Assembly (NCBI GenBank): GCA_020848835.1
Contig: JADLHJ010000102.1
Span: 1 to 64,000 of the forward strand
Direction of reading: 5' to 3'
DNA length: 64,000 bases
Source: Candidatus Hydrogenedentota bacterium
Lineage (GTDB): Bacteria; Hydrogenedentota; Hydrogenedentia; Hydrogenedentales; SLHB01
The notes beneath the pieces were generated by a model. That model did not search any database and was not told where the DNA came from. It saw nothing but the letters and a program-made list of their open reading frames with translations. Position numbers and translations under genes: made by a program. Positions 24,222-34,032 of this stretch are shown piece after piece; positions within the stretch are counted from its first letter, which is position 1, and each line of letters opens with the position of its first letter.

Positions 24222-26873
24222 TTACTTCGGCTGCGCTTTCGCGCTAGCGAGCATGCGCAGATCTTTTATCCAATTCTCCATGACGGGCGCGGTGGGATAT
24301 TGCAGGCCGCGCTGCCACTGACCTTGAATGTAAAAGGTGACGGGCACGTTGCGCTCGATCTTGATCACCGCGTGGTTTTCGCCGGGGACGTCGCCCTCGC
24401 GCACGTAGCGTTCGGCGGGAAACACAACGCCGAGCCCGATGCGCCCGACTGCGGGGGATTGCGTGCCCCAGTTGGCCATGATGCCGGCCTGCGGATCGAG
24501 CACGTATTCCTGATTGTTGAACTTGGTAATGCCGATGCCAAGCTCGAGCACGTCGCTGGATTCGGCGCCTTCGACGAGCACTTCGACGGCACTCTCGCGA
24601 TGGCCCGCCTCGATGGAAAAGCGCAAGCGCACGGTGTAGACGTTGCCAATCGGGCCGACGTTTGAACCTTTCATCTCGACGACGGCGTGGTTGTTGTCTT
24701 GCTCGACGAGCGATTTCTCAAACTTCACGACACCGTTTCCGCCGGGACTGCGTACGGCGAAGGCTTCGCCGTTTACGTATAGCGTCACGCCACCGAGGCC
24801 GCTGGTGTCGCGCACGGTAAGTGCATCGAGGCCCCATTCGGATTCAACGGATAGGTCTGGCGCGGTGGCGGCGTCGGCCAGTGTCAAGCGGCGCACGCTC
24901 TTGCCGAAGAAATCGATCTGGCCCCAATACGCGCGGTAGGCAGCGAGCTCGGATTCCCAGCCGATGCTATCGGGAATCCAATCGACTGCGGAACTAATGT
25001 GGGGCGCGGTGTTTGCTTCGGCGCTGCGCGCTGAGATCCATTCGGCGTAGACGGCCGCGGGTTGTGTGAGCGCGAACTCGGTTTCGATGAGTGACTGCAA
25101 CTTGGCGTAGTCGCCCTGGCCTCGCGCTTCTGCAAATCCCTGCCAGAATGCGGCGTTGTCGTGCAGCTTTTTAAGTTGGACGATATAGGCGTCTTTCAGA
25201 ATGTCCAGGTAGAAACGGACTGATTCGTTGCTGCGCAAGAGTTTTGCGGATATCGCGAGATCGACGCCGTCGGCGCGCAGGCCGTTTTTCACAAACGTTG
25301 CAATCGGCCCGGCCGTGGCGGGGTCTGCGCTTTTCGCGGTGATGGCTTGTTCGAGGCGTTGGCACAATCCGAAAAGCGCTGTGGGCAAGGCGGCGAGTTC
25401 AGCGGATTGCGCTGCGTTTACTTCCTGCCACGCGAGCGCGATCGGACGAACTGCCGTGGCAGATTTCCACGTGTCATCTTCTTTTCCATCGGCGTCGGTG
25501 TCGATGCTCCACGTGTCGAGGACGCCATCGCCGTCTGAATCGGACATCGCGTATTTCATGTCGGCGACGTGGTCGTAGTTGGCGTCTACTTCCATCGATG
25601 CTTTCTTGGCGCCCTGCAAATGGATTCGATGGTCGGCGGGATGGAAATAGAGCGCGGCAGGTTTGCCGGCGCCTGCGAGCAATTCAAAACGTTTGTTGAG
25701 CGTCCCGCAGTGGATACCGGGCACGGCGTCAAAACCTTCCGCGGCGGGTGCAACGACGCCTTCCCAGCGTTCGTGACGATCTTTATATTCGACACCTTCG
25801 ACGTTGTCGTCGTTCTCGTCCCAGGTGAGCAGCAGCGAGTCCCAATTGGTTTGTGCGGGCAAGGCCTGCGCGGAAGTAAACGTGAGTATCGGGTTGACGG
25901 GCAAGCCGCGAAGTTCCCAAGGTTCTGTCGAACCTTCCGGCAGCGCGATGCCTTCTTTTCCTGCGCGCGCGGTGATCGATACGTCGTAGTCGTGCTGATC
26001 GTCAATGGTCGCGTCGTTGTCCGCGTCAATGCTCAGACGCAGCGAGCGAATGACCGCGCCGTCGATCTCGTATCGGAGCGATTGCTCGCTCATTACGTCG
26101 CCGTCGAGCGTTGCGAATACGTAGGGGTCTTCGTACACCGGTTTCCACGCCTGCGCATCGGGCGCGAGGATGAAAGCGTAGTGGATTTCATTACCGCCGA
26201 AGTGGCTGCGCCATTGGCAAGCGAGTTGATCGTAGCCGTAGCCGACGTCGTACCAGAGCTGGTTGTCGTCGCCGATGTCGCGCGACATCCATGCGGTCAT
26301 CACATTTGCGTCACCGCCGGCGAGATCGCCGCCGGCGCGGTAGATGGTCATTTCGCCGACGTCCTGATCGCCGTCGCGATCGGTGAAGTCGAGCACGGCG
26401 TCAACGGTGCCGTCGCCTTTCCAATCGGCGAGGTAGCAGTCGTTGTCCTGATCGGGTTCTTGCCCGTCTGCGAGATCGTTGTCTTCATCGAGGACACGCA
26501 CGAGCACGGGGCGAATCGATTCCGGGTGTCGCGGGGAAGTATCGACAAACCAAACTTCTTCGGGTTTGCCGTCCACGTTGGCATCCACGTAGTGGCGTTT
26601 GCCCGGGGTGTCTTTCAATACTTGCGCGCTAAACACGCTGTCGAAGGTTGCCGCTGCACCGAACACGCGCTCGAATGTTTTCTGCGCGGTAGGATCCGCG
26701 GCGGGCGCGGGAGGCGCTGGTGCAGGTTCCGCAGGCGCCGGTTTGGTTGGCGGTGCGGGCTCAGCAGCCGGCGCTGGTACGGGTTGCTCTGCTGGTGTGG
26801 GCGCTTGCTCCTGTGCGTGCAGACCAGCGGCTGCAATGGTAATAAGAATCAAGGCCCGCGCAATCGAACGCAT
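24222..26873 (-). CDS. Large secreted protein with Asp-rich Ca2+-type loops (possibly DUF4861-like C-terminus)
   Basis: An 883-residue exported protein: signal peptide (MRSIARALILITIAAAGLHA), a Pro/Ala-rich linker (about 22-65), then a body with at least eight DxDxDG-like loops, for example DANVDGKPEE, DWKGDGTVD, DRDGDQDVGE, DADNDATIDD, DSDGDGVLD and DTDADGKEDD. These resemble the EF-hand/thrombospondin-3 calcium loops of exported proteins. The last 200 residues form a beta-rich domain (VTLYVNGEAFAVRSPGGN; GIGITKFNNQEYV; GRIGLGVVFPAERYV) that resembles DUF4861, a domain found beside pectate-type lyases; that match is from memory and uncertain. No enzyme motif is clear. An in-frame ATG 141 bases upstream is less likely. 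Confidence 0.65.
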   Translation of the reverse strand: MRSIARALILITIAAAGLHAQEQAPTPAEQPVPAPAAEPAPPTKPAPAEPAPAPPAPAADPTAQKTFERVFGAAATFDSVFSAQVLKDTPGKRHYVDANVDGKPEEVWFVDTSPRHPESIRPVLVRVLDEDNDLADGQEPDQDNDCYLADWKGDGTVDAVLDFTDRDGDQDVGEMTIYRAGGDLAGGDANVMTAWMSRDIGDDNQLWYDVGYGYDQLACQWRSHFGGNEIHYAFILAPDAQAWKPVYEDPYVFATLDGDVMSEQSLRYEIDGAVIRSLRLSIDADNDATIDDQHDYDVSITARAGKEGIALPEGSTEPWELRGLPVNPILTFTSAQALPAQTNWDSLLLTWDENDDNVEGVEYKDRHERWEGVVAPAAEGFDAVPGIHCGTLNKRFELLAGAGKPAALYFHPADHRIHLQGAKKASMEVDANYDHVADMKYAMSDSDGDGVLDTWSIDTDADGKEDDTWKSATAVRPIALAWQEVNAAQSAELAALPTALFGLCQRLEQAITAKSADPATAGPIATFVKNGLRADGVDLAISAKLLRSNESVRFYLDILKDAYIVQLKKLHDNAAFWQGFAEARGQGDYAKLQSLIETEFALTQPAAVYAEWISARSAEANTAPHISSAVDWIPDSIGWESELAAYRAYWGQIDFFGKSVRRLTLADAATAPDLSVESEWGLDALTVRDTSGLGGVTLYVNGEAFAVRSPGGNGVVKFEKSLVEQDNNHAVVEMKGSNVGPIGNVYTVRLRFSIEAGHRESAVEVLVEGAESSDVLELGIGITKFNNQEYVLDPQAGIMANWGTQSPAVGRIGLGVVFPAERYVREGDVPGENHAVIKIERNVPVTFYIQGQWQRGLQYPTAPVMENWIKDLRMLASAKAQPK

Positions 26874-27099
26874 GCCGCAAATACTCCCAGTCAATTCTAC
26901 CCCGCGAAAACCGCATCCCACGCGCGAAGTGAAGCATACTCTCGAATAAAAATGCAACGAGGCTTGCGTTTTGCGCGGTCGAGGCGCAGTCGGCGCAGTT
27001 ATCTGACACAACAAGCTAACCGCGCGGCTTTGCAGGGTTTTCCCGGCGCTTGTTAGACTTATGAAGAAGGGCCGTTAGCAGGCCTTTGGGAGGTGAATC

Positions 27100-27924
27100 A
27101 TGCCCGCAACCACGATCCGCAGACCTGCGGTCGCGGGGCAGTTCTACCCCGACGATCCGTATGCGCTCGAGAAGACTGTCGATGGGTTTCTCGAAACCGC
27201 CAACGTGCAGCCCGCGCCGGGGCGTGTGGTGACAATCGTGAGTCCGCACGCGGGCTACATTTACTCCGGGCCGACGGCGGGCCACGCGTTTGCGCGGGTG
27301 CGCGGCAAGCGCCCGAAGCGCGTGGTGCTGCTGGGGTGTTCGCACCGTTACGCGATCGAGACTGCATCCGTATTTACCGGCGGCGAGTTCGATACACCGC
27401 TTGGCCCATTTCCAATCGACGAAGCGTTTGCGAAAGCGTTGGCTGCTGCGTTGAATTCGGTCTCTGTCGAGCCGCACTTGCTGGAGCATTCGCTGGAAGT
27501 ACAGCTGCCGTTTCTCGCACGCGCGATCGGTTTTGTGCCGATTGTGCCGGTGTTGTTTGGTTCGCCCGCGGGGCCTTGGCATGCGCGGATTGGCGAGGTG
27601 CTCGCGCGCATGTTGGATGACAGCGATTTGGTGGTGACCTCGACAGACCTTTCGCATTACCTGGATGAATCCAGCGCGAACGCAATCGATCACCGATCGA
27701 TTGATACCTTGTTGAACAAAGATTGGCAGGCGTACGCGCAGGGCATCCGCGAAAAGTCTTGTTCAATGTGCGGCGCGGCCGCGGTCACTGCTGCAATGGC
27801 GCTCGCGCGAGCGCGCCATGCGGAGGATTGGAAGCTGCTGGATTACCGCACGAGCGCCACTGCATCGGGCGACTATAGTCGCGTTGTGGGGTATGCGGCC
27901 TTGAGCATGGAGCGCGCCGCATGA
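27100..27924 (+). CDS. amrB: AmmeMemoRadiSam system protein B (Memo family)
   Basis: A 274-residue Memo-fold protein. It opens RRPAVAGQFYPDDPYALE, then SPHAGYIYSGPTAGHAF with the conserved metal-site His, GCSHRY, EHSLEVQLPFL, TSTDLSHY, and the Cys in SMCGAAAVTAAM. Eukaryotic Memo binds copper or iron in a dioxygenase-like site. In prokaryotes it usually accompanies an AMMECR1 protein and a radical-SAM enzyme; neither is in this window. GGAGGTG precedes the ATG. It overlaps the Nif3-like gene by 4 bases. Confidence 0.92.
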   Translation: MPATTIRRPAVAGQFYPDDPYALEKTVDGFLETANVQPAPGRVVTIVSPHAGYIYSGPTAGHAFARVRGKRPKRVVLLGCSHRYAIETASVFTGGEFDTPLGPFPIDEAFAKALAAALNSVSVEPHLLEHSLEVQLPFLARAIGFVPIVPVLFGSPAGPWHARIGEVLARMLDDSDLVVTSTDLSHYLDESSANAIDHRSIDTLLNKDWQAYAQGIREKSCSMCGAAAVTAAMALARARHAEDWKLLDYRTSATASGDYSRVVGYAALSMERAA

Positions 27925-29021
27925 CAGTGCAGGAAATTTGCGACGTTGTCGATGCGCTCGCGCCGCGCGGGCTCGCGTATTCGTGGGACCGCTGCGGGTT
28001 GCACACGGGCGATCCCGACGACGATGTGCGCTGCGTGTTGGTTGCGCTTACGGTAACGCGGGAGGCATTTAACGCGGCGCGGCGGGCACGCGCGCAGATG
28101 ATCGTCGCGCATCATCCATTGATATGGGAGCCGAAGAAGACCCTGCGCTCGGACGATCCGCATACGAAGTTGTGTCTCGATATTGCTGAAGCCGGAATCG
28201 CATGTTATGGCGCGCATACCAATCTGGATGTCGTGCCTGGTGGTGTGAATACCGCTATCGGGGACCGGTTAAAGCTTCGTGATATATCTCCCCTGCTGCC
28301 GGTTCCGCAGGCGCAGCAAGTGAAACTCGTGACTTTTGTGCCGGCGCCGCACCTTGCACAGGTCCGGGATGCGGTGTGCAACGCGGGTGCGGGCATAATC
28401 GGCGATTACACGCACTGTTCTTTCAGTGCGCCGGGCACGGGGACTTTTCTGCCGAACGAAAAATCCGACCCCTTTTCCGGTAAGAAGTATGTTGTGAACG
28501 AAGAATCGGAATTGCGTTTCGAAGTGCTCGTTACCAAAGCGCAACTGGCACCTGTCCTTGCTGCGCTCAAGGCCGCCCACCCCTACGAAGAAGTCGCATA
28601 CGATCTGGTTGTCTTGGAAAACGATGATCCATCGATTGGCCTCGGCGTGCGGGGCCATCTCGATCGCGGGATCACGCTTGGCGCGTTTGCGCGATTTGTG
28701 CGCAAGGCGCTCGGCGCGCGGTTTGTACGCGTGGTGGGTTCGCTGGACACGCGCGTACATAGCGTGGGCGTGATTGGAGGGTCGGGTGGCGGTGAAATTG
28801 CAAAGATGCCTAGTTCCGTGGATGTTCTTGTGACGGGCGATGTCGATTATCATGATGCGCTTGCCGCGCAGGATCGCGGCCTTGCCGTGATTGACGTGGG
28901 CCACGCGGCCGCGGAAAAGTGGATTGTGCCGGCGCTCGCCGCCTATTTGAAGCAGCGATTGAAGAAGGTGCGGGTCGCAACCTATGTCGAACCGGAACTG
29001 TTTCGCGTGATCGCAGAGTGA
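27921..29021 (+). CDS. Nif3-like dinuclear metal-centre protein
   Basis: A 366-residue NIF3/DUF34 protein with the long form that carries an inserted CutA/PII-like domain (about 120-225; VKLVTFVPAPHLAQVRDAV, then HPYEEVAYDLVVL). Metal ligands are visible in VAHHPLIW (His-His), AHTNLDVV (Asp) and, at the C-terminus, DVGHAAAEKW (His and Glu). Often named GTP cyclohydrolase I type 2 homologue, but a role in repairing or hydrolysing damaged metabolites is as likely; function is not settled. Coupled to amrB by a 4-base overlap. Confidence 0.9.
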   Translation: MTVQEICDVVDALAPRGLAYSWDRCGLHTGDPDDDVRCVLVALTVTREAFNAARRARAQMIVAHHPLIWEPKKTLRSDDPHTKLCLDIAEAGIACYGAHTNLDVVPGGVNTAIGDRLKLRDISPLLPVPQAQQVKLVTFVPAPHLAQVRDAVCNAGAGIIGDYTHCSFSAPGTGTFLPNEKSDPFSGKKYVVNEESELRFEVLVTKAQLAPVLAALKAAHPYEEVAYDLVVLENDDPSIGLGVRGHLDRGITLGAFARFVRKALGARFVRVVGSLDTRVHSVGVIGGSGGGEIAKMPSSVDVLVTGDVDYHDALAAQDRGLAVIDVGHAAAEKWIVPALAAYLKQRLKKVRVATYVEPELFRVIAE

Positions 29022-29100
29022 CGCCAACATCGTTTGTCTTGCGTTACACTTAGTGCACCGCCGGATGCGGCGGTCAGGGGCCGATAGATTGGGGAAATGA

Positions 29101-30564
29101 ATGACGGAACCATTGAAGATTCTCTATGTTACGTCCGAAGCGGCGCCGCTGGTTAAGACGGGCGGGCTCGCGGACGTATCGTATGCGTTGCCCCGCGCGT
29201 TGCGCGCGATGGGTCATGATTGCCGTGTGGCCATGCCGGCCTATGGCATCATTCCGGAGAGTTCTTGGGGCGAACAGGTAGCGCCATGCACGGCGCATAT
29301 GGACGTGACGCTTCATGGAGCGATCCGCCGCAGCGTGTTGCCAGGCGCGGATGTGCCGCTGTATTTGTTGGAGCACAATGCCTACTTCGGGCGCACGCAC
29401 CCCTACGGTGACTATGGTCACGAGTATCCCGACAGCCTGGAGCGCTTTTGTTTTTTCTGTCTCGCGCTGCTTGACGGCGTACCGCGCACGGGTTGGGTAC
29501 CGGACATTGTGCATTGCCATGATTGGCACACCGCCGCGATTCCCGCGTTTATTAAGACACGCTGTATCGATCATCCGGTCTGGGCGAATAAGCCAACCAT
29601 ATTCACAATTCACAACATGGCCTATCAAGGGCGCTATTCGTCTACGCTCATGCCAAAGACGGGCTTGGGCTGGGAACTGTTTACGCCGCGCTATCTCGAA
29701 TATTACGGCGACATCAACTTAATGAAGGCGGGGCTGATTTTCGCATCGAAGATCAATACCGTCAGCGTGACATATTCAAAGGAAATCCAGACCGACGTCG
29801 CCGGGCACGGTCTCGACGGTGTGTTGCGCACACGCACAAAAGATATCGTCGGAATTGCAAACGGCGTGGACACCGCCACGTGGAACCCGGCGATCGATAA
29901 GCGCATTCCCGCGAATTTCCATTCGACGGATACCAGCGGCAAAAAAGTCTGCAAAGCGGAATTGCAGAAGACGCTCGAGCTTCCCGTCACAGATGCGCCC
30001 GTGTTTGGCATGGTGACGCGTCTGGTGTGGGACAAAGGGATCGATTTGCTGTTGTCGTGCCTGGACGACTTGTTGCGCCGAAATGTACAACTCGTTGTAT
30101 TGGGTTCGGGTGATGATGTATTCGAAAACGCGTTGAAGCAAGCGGAAGCGCGTTTTCCCGGCAAAATGCGCGTGCAGTTGGGGTACGACGAAACACTCGC
30201 GCACCAGATATATGCCGGCTCGGACTTTTATCTCATGCCGTCGCGCACAGAACCCTGTGGTCTCAGTCAGATGTACGCGATGCTGTACGGATCGATCCCG
30301 GTGGTGCATCGGACGGGCGGGCTTGCGGATACGGTTTTCGATGCGTCAACAGCAAACGTTGCCGGCAACAAAGCGACGGGGTTTGTGTTTGCATCCTGGA
30401 GTGAACGTGCGTTTCAGAACATGATCGCGCGCGCACTCAAGCTTTACGAAGAGCCGGAGAAACTTGCTGCTTTACGGCGCGCCGCAATGTCGCAAGACTT
30501 TTCGTGGGAACGTTCGGCAAATGAATACGTCAATCTCTTTCGCGAGGCGATTGCGCAACCGTGA
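29101..30564 (+). CDS. glgA: Glycogen synthase (GT5)
   Basis: A 487-residue GT-B glycosyltransferase that extends alpha-1,4-glucan using ADP-glucose. The nucleotide-sugar motif is KTGGLADV near the N-terminus (usual KxGGL). Others are HCHDWHTAA, IHNMAYQG, GIANGVDTATWNP, VTRLVWDKGIDLL, and the C-terminal PSRTEPCGLSQMYAM with the catalytic Glu, followed by HRTGGLADTVFD. Length fits bacterial GlgA. It overlaps tsaE by 4 bases (GTGA). No other glycogen genes are in the window. Confidence 0.95.
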   Translation: MTEPLKILYVTSEAAPLVKTGGLADVSYALPRALRAMGHDCRVAMPAYGIIPESSWGEQVAPCTAHMDVTLHGAIRRSVLPGADVPLYLLEHNAYFGRTHPYGDYGHEYPDSLERFCFFCLALLDGVPRTGWVPDIVHCHDWHTAAIPAFIKTRCIDHPVWANKPTIFTIHNMAYQGRYSSTLMPKTGLGWELFTPRYLEYYGDINLMKAGLIFASKINTVSVTYSKEIQTDVAGHGLDGVLRTRTKDIVGIANGVDTATWNPAIDKRIPANFHSTDTSGKKVCKAELQKTLELPVTDAPVFGMVTRLVWDKGIDLLLSCLDDLLRRNVQLVVLGSGDDVFENALKQAEARFPGKMRVQLGYDETLAHQIYAGSDFYLMPSRTEPCGLSQMYAMLYGSIPVVHRTGGLADTVFDASTANVAGNKATGFVFASWSERAFQNMIARALKLYEEPEKLAALRRAAMSQDFSWERSANEYVNLFREAIAQP

Positions 30565-31025
30565 GTGTGGATACTTGCGTGATCGAGACGTCGTCGCCGG
30601 AAGAGACCGAAAGTCTTGGGCGAAAAATCGCGGCAATCATGGACCGAGGCGTCATTGCGTTGCGCGGCGACCTTGCATCGGGGAAAACGTGTTTCGTGCG
30701 CGGGTTGGCGCAGCATTTCAGCGCAACGCCGATTGTGCACAGCCCAACCTTTACGTTGATAAACGAGTACGGCGCGGAACGCAAACTTTTTCACTTTGAT
30801 CTGTACAGGCTTAACGGCCCTTATGAAGTCGAGGATCTTGGAGCCACAGAACTTTTTTCAGCAGACGCGCTATGCGCGGTGGAGTGGGCGGACCGGGCGG
30901 AGATATTGTTGCCGGCGCAGCGGCTGGATATTTTGTTTGAGCACGCGGGGGAGGATCGGCGGCGCGTGACGATTACCAATCACCGGACTTTGGCGCGAAG
31001 CGAATTGAAAGCAATTACGGCCTAG
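30561..31025 (+). CDS. tsaE: tRNA threonylcarbamoyladenosine biosynthesis ATPase TsaE
   Basis: A 154-residue P-loop ATPase. Walker A is GDLASGKTCF (about 36-45), followed by SPTFTLINEY, HFDLYRL and the Walker B-like VEWADRAE. It works with TsaB/TsaD in t6A37 synthesis on tRNAs reading ANN codons and is essential in most bacteria. The start is GTG, inside the glgA stop region (GTGA), which implies coupling. Confidence 0.94.
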   Translation: MSVDTCVIETSSPEETESLGRKIAAIMDRGVIALRGDLASGKTCFVRGLAQHFSATPIVHSPTFTLINEYGAERKLFHFDLYRLNGPYEVEDLGATELFSADALCAVEWADRAEILLPAQRLDILFEHAGEDRRRVTITNHRTLARSELKAITA

Positions 31026-31081
31026 CGTGTCGTTGCATTGCCCTTTCAGAGCGTGAAGGTAGGCTGGGGCGCCGGGTACTA

Positions 31082-31126
31082 CCAGGGGCGCTGCCCCTGG
31101 CTAGGGTTGCGAAGCGCTTTCAGCGC
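31082..31126. repeat. Dispersed intergenic repeat R1
   Basis: CCAGGGGCGCTGCCCCTGG palindrome, CTAGGGTTGCG, then GCGCTTTCAGCGC. Nearly the same sequence stands at 6025-6069. It occupies the 31026-31182 gap between tsaE and the converging lyase gene, which has no other visible feature. Confidence 0.7.
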
Positions 31127-31182
31127 AAACCGCGCAAGATCGAACGAATGAATAGTTAATATCAGGTGTTTCTGCGATAAGG

Positions 31183-33840
31183 CTATTCTCTTTTTTCCCA
31201 CTCGATTGTTTTGTTGCCACCCTCGTCTTTAAGTTCGAGATCGCCAATCTTGATTGACGTACTGTTCGTACCGTGTATCTGGACTACTCTTTGCGAAACT
31301 ACGTGCGCGAAAAAAATTTCGCCATCTGCAATCAATGCGCGGGCCGCGATTTCCATCGGCTCTTTGCCGGCATTTGTCAGCACTAAATCAGTTCCTCCAT
31401 CCACGCGCGTGATTTCCAAGGAGATGCCGATTCCGCTGTCCAAAGGTATCTTGCGGATTGACGCAATTTTGGAAGACACTTCGTAGGGTTCAATGACACT
31501 CACAAAATTGGACTCTAGCCCGCTTTCGCCTTTGCGCCGGACCATCACGCGCGGAATCCATTCGGAAGCTTCGCCATAGGTTCCGGTGTCTACCCACGCT
31601 TCGCAAATTGATGCTTCCGCGTTTTCGGTCAGGTCTGTGTATTTCACGTGGACCTCCCGATCGCCGGCGAGGTAGTCGTACTTATCATCTATCTTCCAAT
31701 CGACGCTCCAGCCCGGTGCGGCGTTGGTATCCGATTTAAATGAACGCATCTGGGTGTCGTCGCCGAAGTCGGGCGCGTCGGCCAGCGCGAGGCCATTGGT
31801 TGTGACGGTTCCGAACGACGAGCCGAAAAACATTGCGTGATCGGAGCCGCCTTTCACACGGAAGCAATCGACGATGTACGAGTCCTGCGCGTCGAGATCA
31901 ATCATAGCGACGGTGCGCTCATAGATTTCGCCACCGATCATCTCCGGGCTGGATACGCGAATCGCGTGGAAGCCGTCTCCGTCAGCCCACAATGTTGTTT
32001 TGCCTTGCGCTTTCGACTGGTTCTTGCCGTCTACGACTACCGTCGCGTGCGATGCGGATTTCATGTACCAGGTGGCGCGGGGCGCGACCCAACCGCCGTA
32101 GCCAACGGGCGGGTAACCGAAGTCTGGGATCAGATCGAGACCCTTGGCGAAATAGCCGATATTCATTCCGTCCATGTGCCCGTGGCCGCCGCCGGAATCG
32201 TAGTCAATCCACAGTGCGCGGCGGTCTGCTCCTTGCCCGCTACGCAGGATTGCGAGGCACCAATTTTCCTTGTTCACGCTGCCAAGCTTTATCTCGGCGC
32301 CTTCGTGATCGATGAGTTCCTTCACGCGCGATTGAAAAATCTCCGGGTCTTCGCCGAACAAATCGTGTGGAAGACCATCCAGCTTCGCGCCGTTCGACAA
32401 GTACATCACCTGCACAAGCGCTGGATCTTGGGTCGCTTCGTACAGATTCCAGAAGAACGAATAGGGCGATCCGTCCGCGGCGGAATCCGGCGTGAAGGAC
32501 AGTCCGGCATAGCGCGGGTTCTTGCGACCGAATGCGCCGGTGTCGCCGATGCGCGGATACCATTCTTCCATGCACCACGTGTCGATGTTGAAACGGAATG
32601 CCTGATAGAAGGAGGGACGGCGCTCGACAACGGTCTTCAGGAACTCCGGATCGAGCCGCATCATTTGAATCATGATTTCCGCCAGCGCGCTGGGCGCGAT
32701 CGACGAGTAGCCTGCGAGGCCTTTCTCGCCGCTCATGCCATCTACGGCGGTTGATTTTTCGATGATGGCATCGAGATCGCTTAACACTGCTTCGCGATTG
32801 GATGGCCAGCGTAGCACGGTATTGATAACGAGGTTTGTCATGTCGGTACGCGGGTAGTTCGATTCGATCCGATTTCGATGCGCGAGCGTGTCCTCGAAAA
32901 TTCCGGTTTCGATGTTGCGTTGTATTTCGGCCCATGAGGCCTTTGCGTTTGCCAGTTTGTGCTCGGTTGCTTTCCGCGACAGAAATGCCGCCAAAGCCTG
33001 CTCTTGTGCTTTGGCCCCGTCGTAGATGCGATCGTAGGCGTAGGCCATGGCGCGCACTTCTTCACAGGCGTCGTGCCATGTGGATACCTGGCCGCGCGTG
33101 CCAGTGGTTATTTCATAGACCCAACCGCCTTGCGCGTGGAAATCGAAGCTGGGATACAAATCTGCAACGCGATCAAGAAGGATGGTGGCTTTGTATGCGT
33201 AGCGCTGATCCCCTGTAACGGCGTATGCAGCGCTCAAATTCTCGATGCCTGCGTGGACCCATTTTTTCCAGTGGCCGAAGATGACGTAGTAGCCGATGAA
33301 TCGCCAACGGTGTCCGTCGGCGACATAGCCATCGCCATCATCCACGCCGAACGTATGCAAAGGATCCGCAGGATCGGGATGTTCGGTGTTAAACAGGAGC
33401 GATCGATCCGCGCGGTCGGGTTGAAACACACCATGCTCGTCAAACCCGGAGCGGTGAAACTTTTCAAAATCGTTTTTGGGAAACAATTCCGCGCACTTTG
33501 GGCACTGGAGTTTCCAGGGATGTTTCCATGGATCGGCAATCCATTCGTACATGCGCACGTCCTGTTTGCAGGAAGGGCAGTGGCCGTCGGACCATACGTG
33601 CCAGGTGCGGGGAATGTGCGGGCCCATCATCAGGTCCCAAAGGGTATCGTCAGGCATATCGAGCCAAGGCTGCGCTTTGGCGACTGCGGCATCACGAATC
33701 GTTCGTGCCCATTCATGTTTCTCGATATTTGCCGCCGCGCGCGAGAGCGTGTCGCGCGAATAGAAGACGCTTGCCGACTTAGCGGGTACTTGCGCTATCG
33801 CAGTCGCCACCAAAATGAGTCCTACAAAAACTCTGTACAT
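31183..33840 (-). CDS. Secreted heparinase II/III-type polysaccharide lyase
   Basis: An 885-residue exported protein (signal peptide MYRVFVGLILVATAIAQVPA). The N-terminal half is an alpha/alpha-toroid with a two-CxxC zinc-type element (CPSCKQD; LQCPKCAELFPKNDF, about 90-125), RWRFIGYY, and WHDACEEVRAMAYAYD. The C-terminal half is the heparinase II/III beta-sandwich: SGGGHGHMDGMNIGYFAKG (about 565-585), and SASHATVVVDGKNQ. Such enzymes cleave uronate-containing polysaccharides by beta-elimination; exact polymer unknown. Its promoter should be in 33841-33935, divergent from the small secreted-peptide gene. Confidence 0.85.
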   Translation of the reverse strand: MYRVFVGLILVATAIAQVPAKSASVFYSRDTLSRAAANIEKHEWARTIRDAAVAKAQPWLDMPDDTLWDLMMGPHIPRTWHVWSDGHCPSCKQDVRMYEWIADPWKHPWKLQCPKCAELFPKNDFEKFHRSGFDEHGVFQPDRADRSLLFNTEHPDPADPLHTFGVDDGDGYVADGHRWRFIGYYVIFGHWKKWVHAGIENLSAAYAVTGDQRYAYKATILLDRVADLYPSFDFHAQGGWVYEITTGTRGQVSTWHDACEEVRAMAYAYDRIYDGAKAQEQALAAFLSRKATEHKLANAKASWAEIQRNIETGIFEDTLAHRNRIESNYPRTDMTNLVINTVLRWPSNREAVLSDLDAIIEKSTAVDGMSGEKGLAGYSSIAPSALAEIMIQMMRLDPEFLKTVVERRPSFYQAFRFNIDTWCMEEWYPRIGDTGAFGRKNPRYAGLSFTPDSAADGSPYSFFWNLYEATQDPALVQVMYLSNGAKLDGLPHDLFGEDPEIFQSRVKELIDHEGAEIKLGSVNKENWCLAILRSGQGADRRALWIDYDSGGGHGHMDGMNIGYFAKGLDLIPDFGYPPVGYGGWVAPRATWYMKSASHATVVVDGKNQSKAQGKTTLWADGDGFHAIRVSSPEMIGGEIYERTVAMIDLDAQDSYIVDCFRVKGGSDHAMFFGSSFGTVTTNGLALADAPDFGDDTQMRSFKSDTNAAPGWSVDWKIDDKYDYLAGDREVHVKYTDLTENAEASICEAWVDTGTYGEASEWIPRVMVRRKGESGLESNFVSVIEPYEVSSKIASIRKIPLDSGIGISLEITRVDGGTDLVLTNAGKEPMEIAARALIADGEIFFAHVVSQRVVQIHGTNSTSIKIGDLELKDEGGNKTIEWEKRE

Positions 33841-33935
33841 TCATTACTCTCCCAACCAGCCAAGGCAACATCGTAGTCGATCGACCCTTATCGACTCGCG
33901 TTTGCATCGAATGCGCTCGCCACACCATTTTTTGC

Positions 33936-33964
33936 TTTCAATGCATCTGCCGCATGCCTATACT
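33936..33964 (+). promoter_or_regulatory. Promoter of the small secreted-peptide gene
   Basis: TTTCAA (33936-33941), 17-base spacer, TATACT (33959-33964). The 5' leader that follows contains a CGGAGG/CCTCCG hairpin (33983-34000). Confidence 0.5.
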
Positions 33965-34032
33965 TCGGGCCATGCAGGGCGACGGAGGATTGGGCCTCCG
34001 GCGAATATCAACTGGGGAAAGGTGATAGCACC

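Noticed and set aside
25569..27056. Plus-strand open frame of 495 codons opposite the Asp-loop secreted protein
   Set aside because: The minus-strand frame has signal peptide, linker and domain structure; the opposite frame is low-complexity Val/Gly/Arg.
33965..34032. Possible c-di-GMP riboswitch in the small-gene leader (GCCTCCGGC segment)
   Set aside because: Only one short segment resembles the GEMM class; the other conserved parts are missing.
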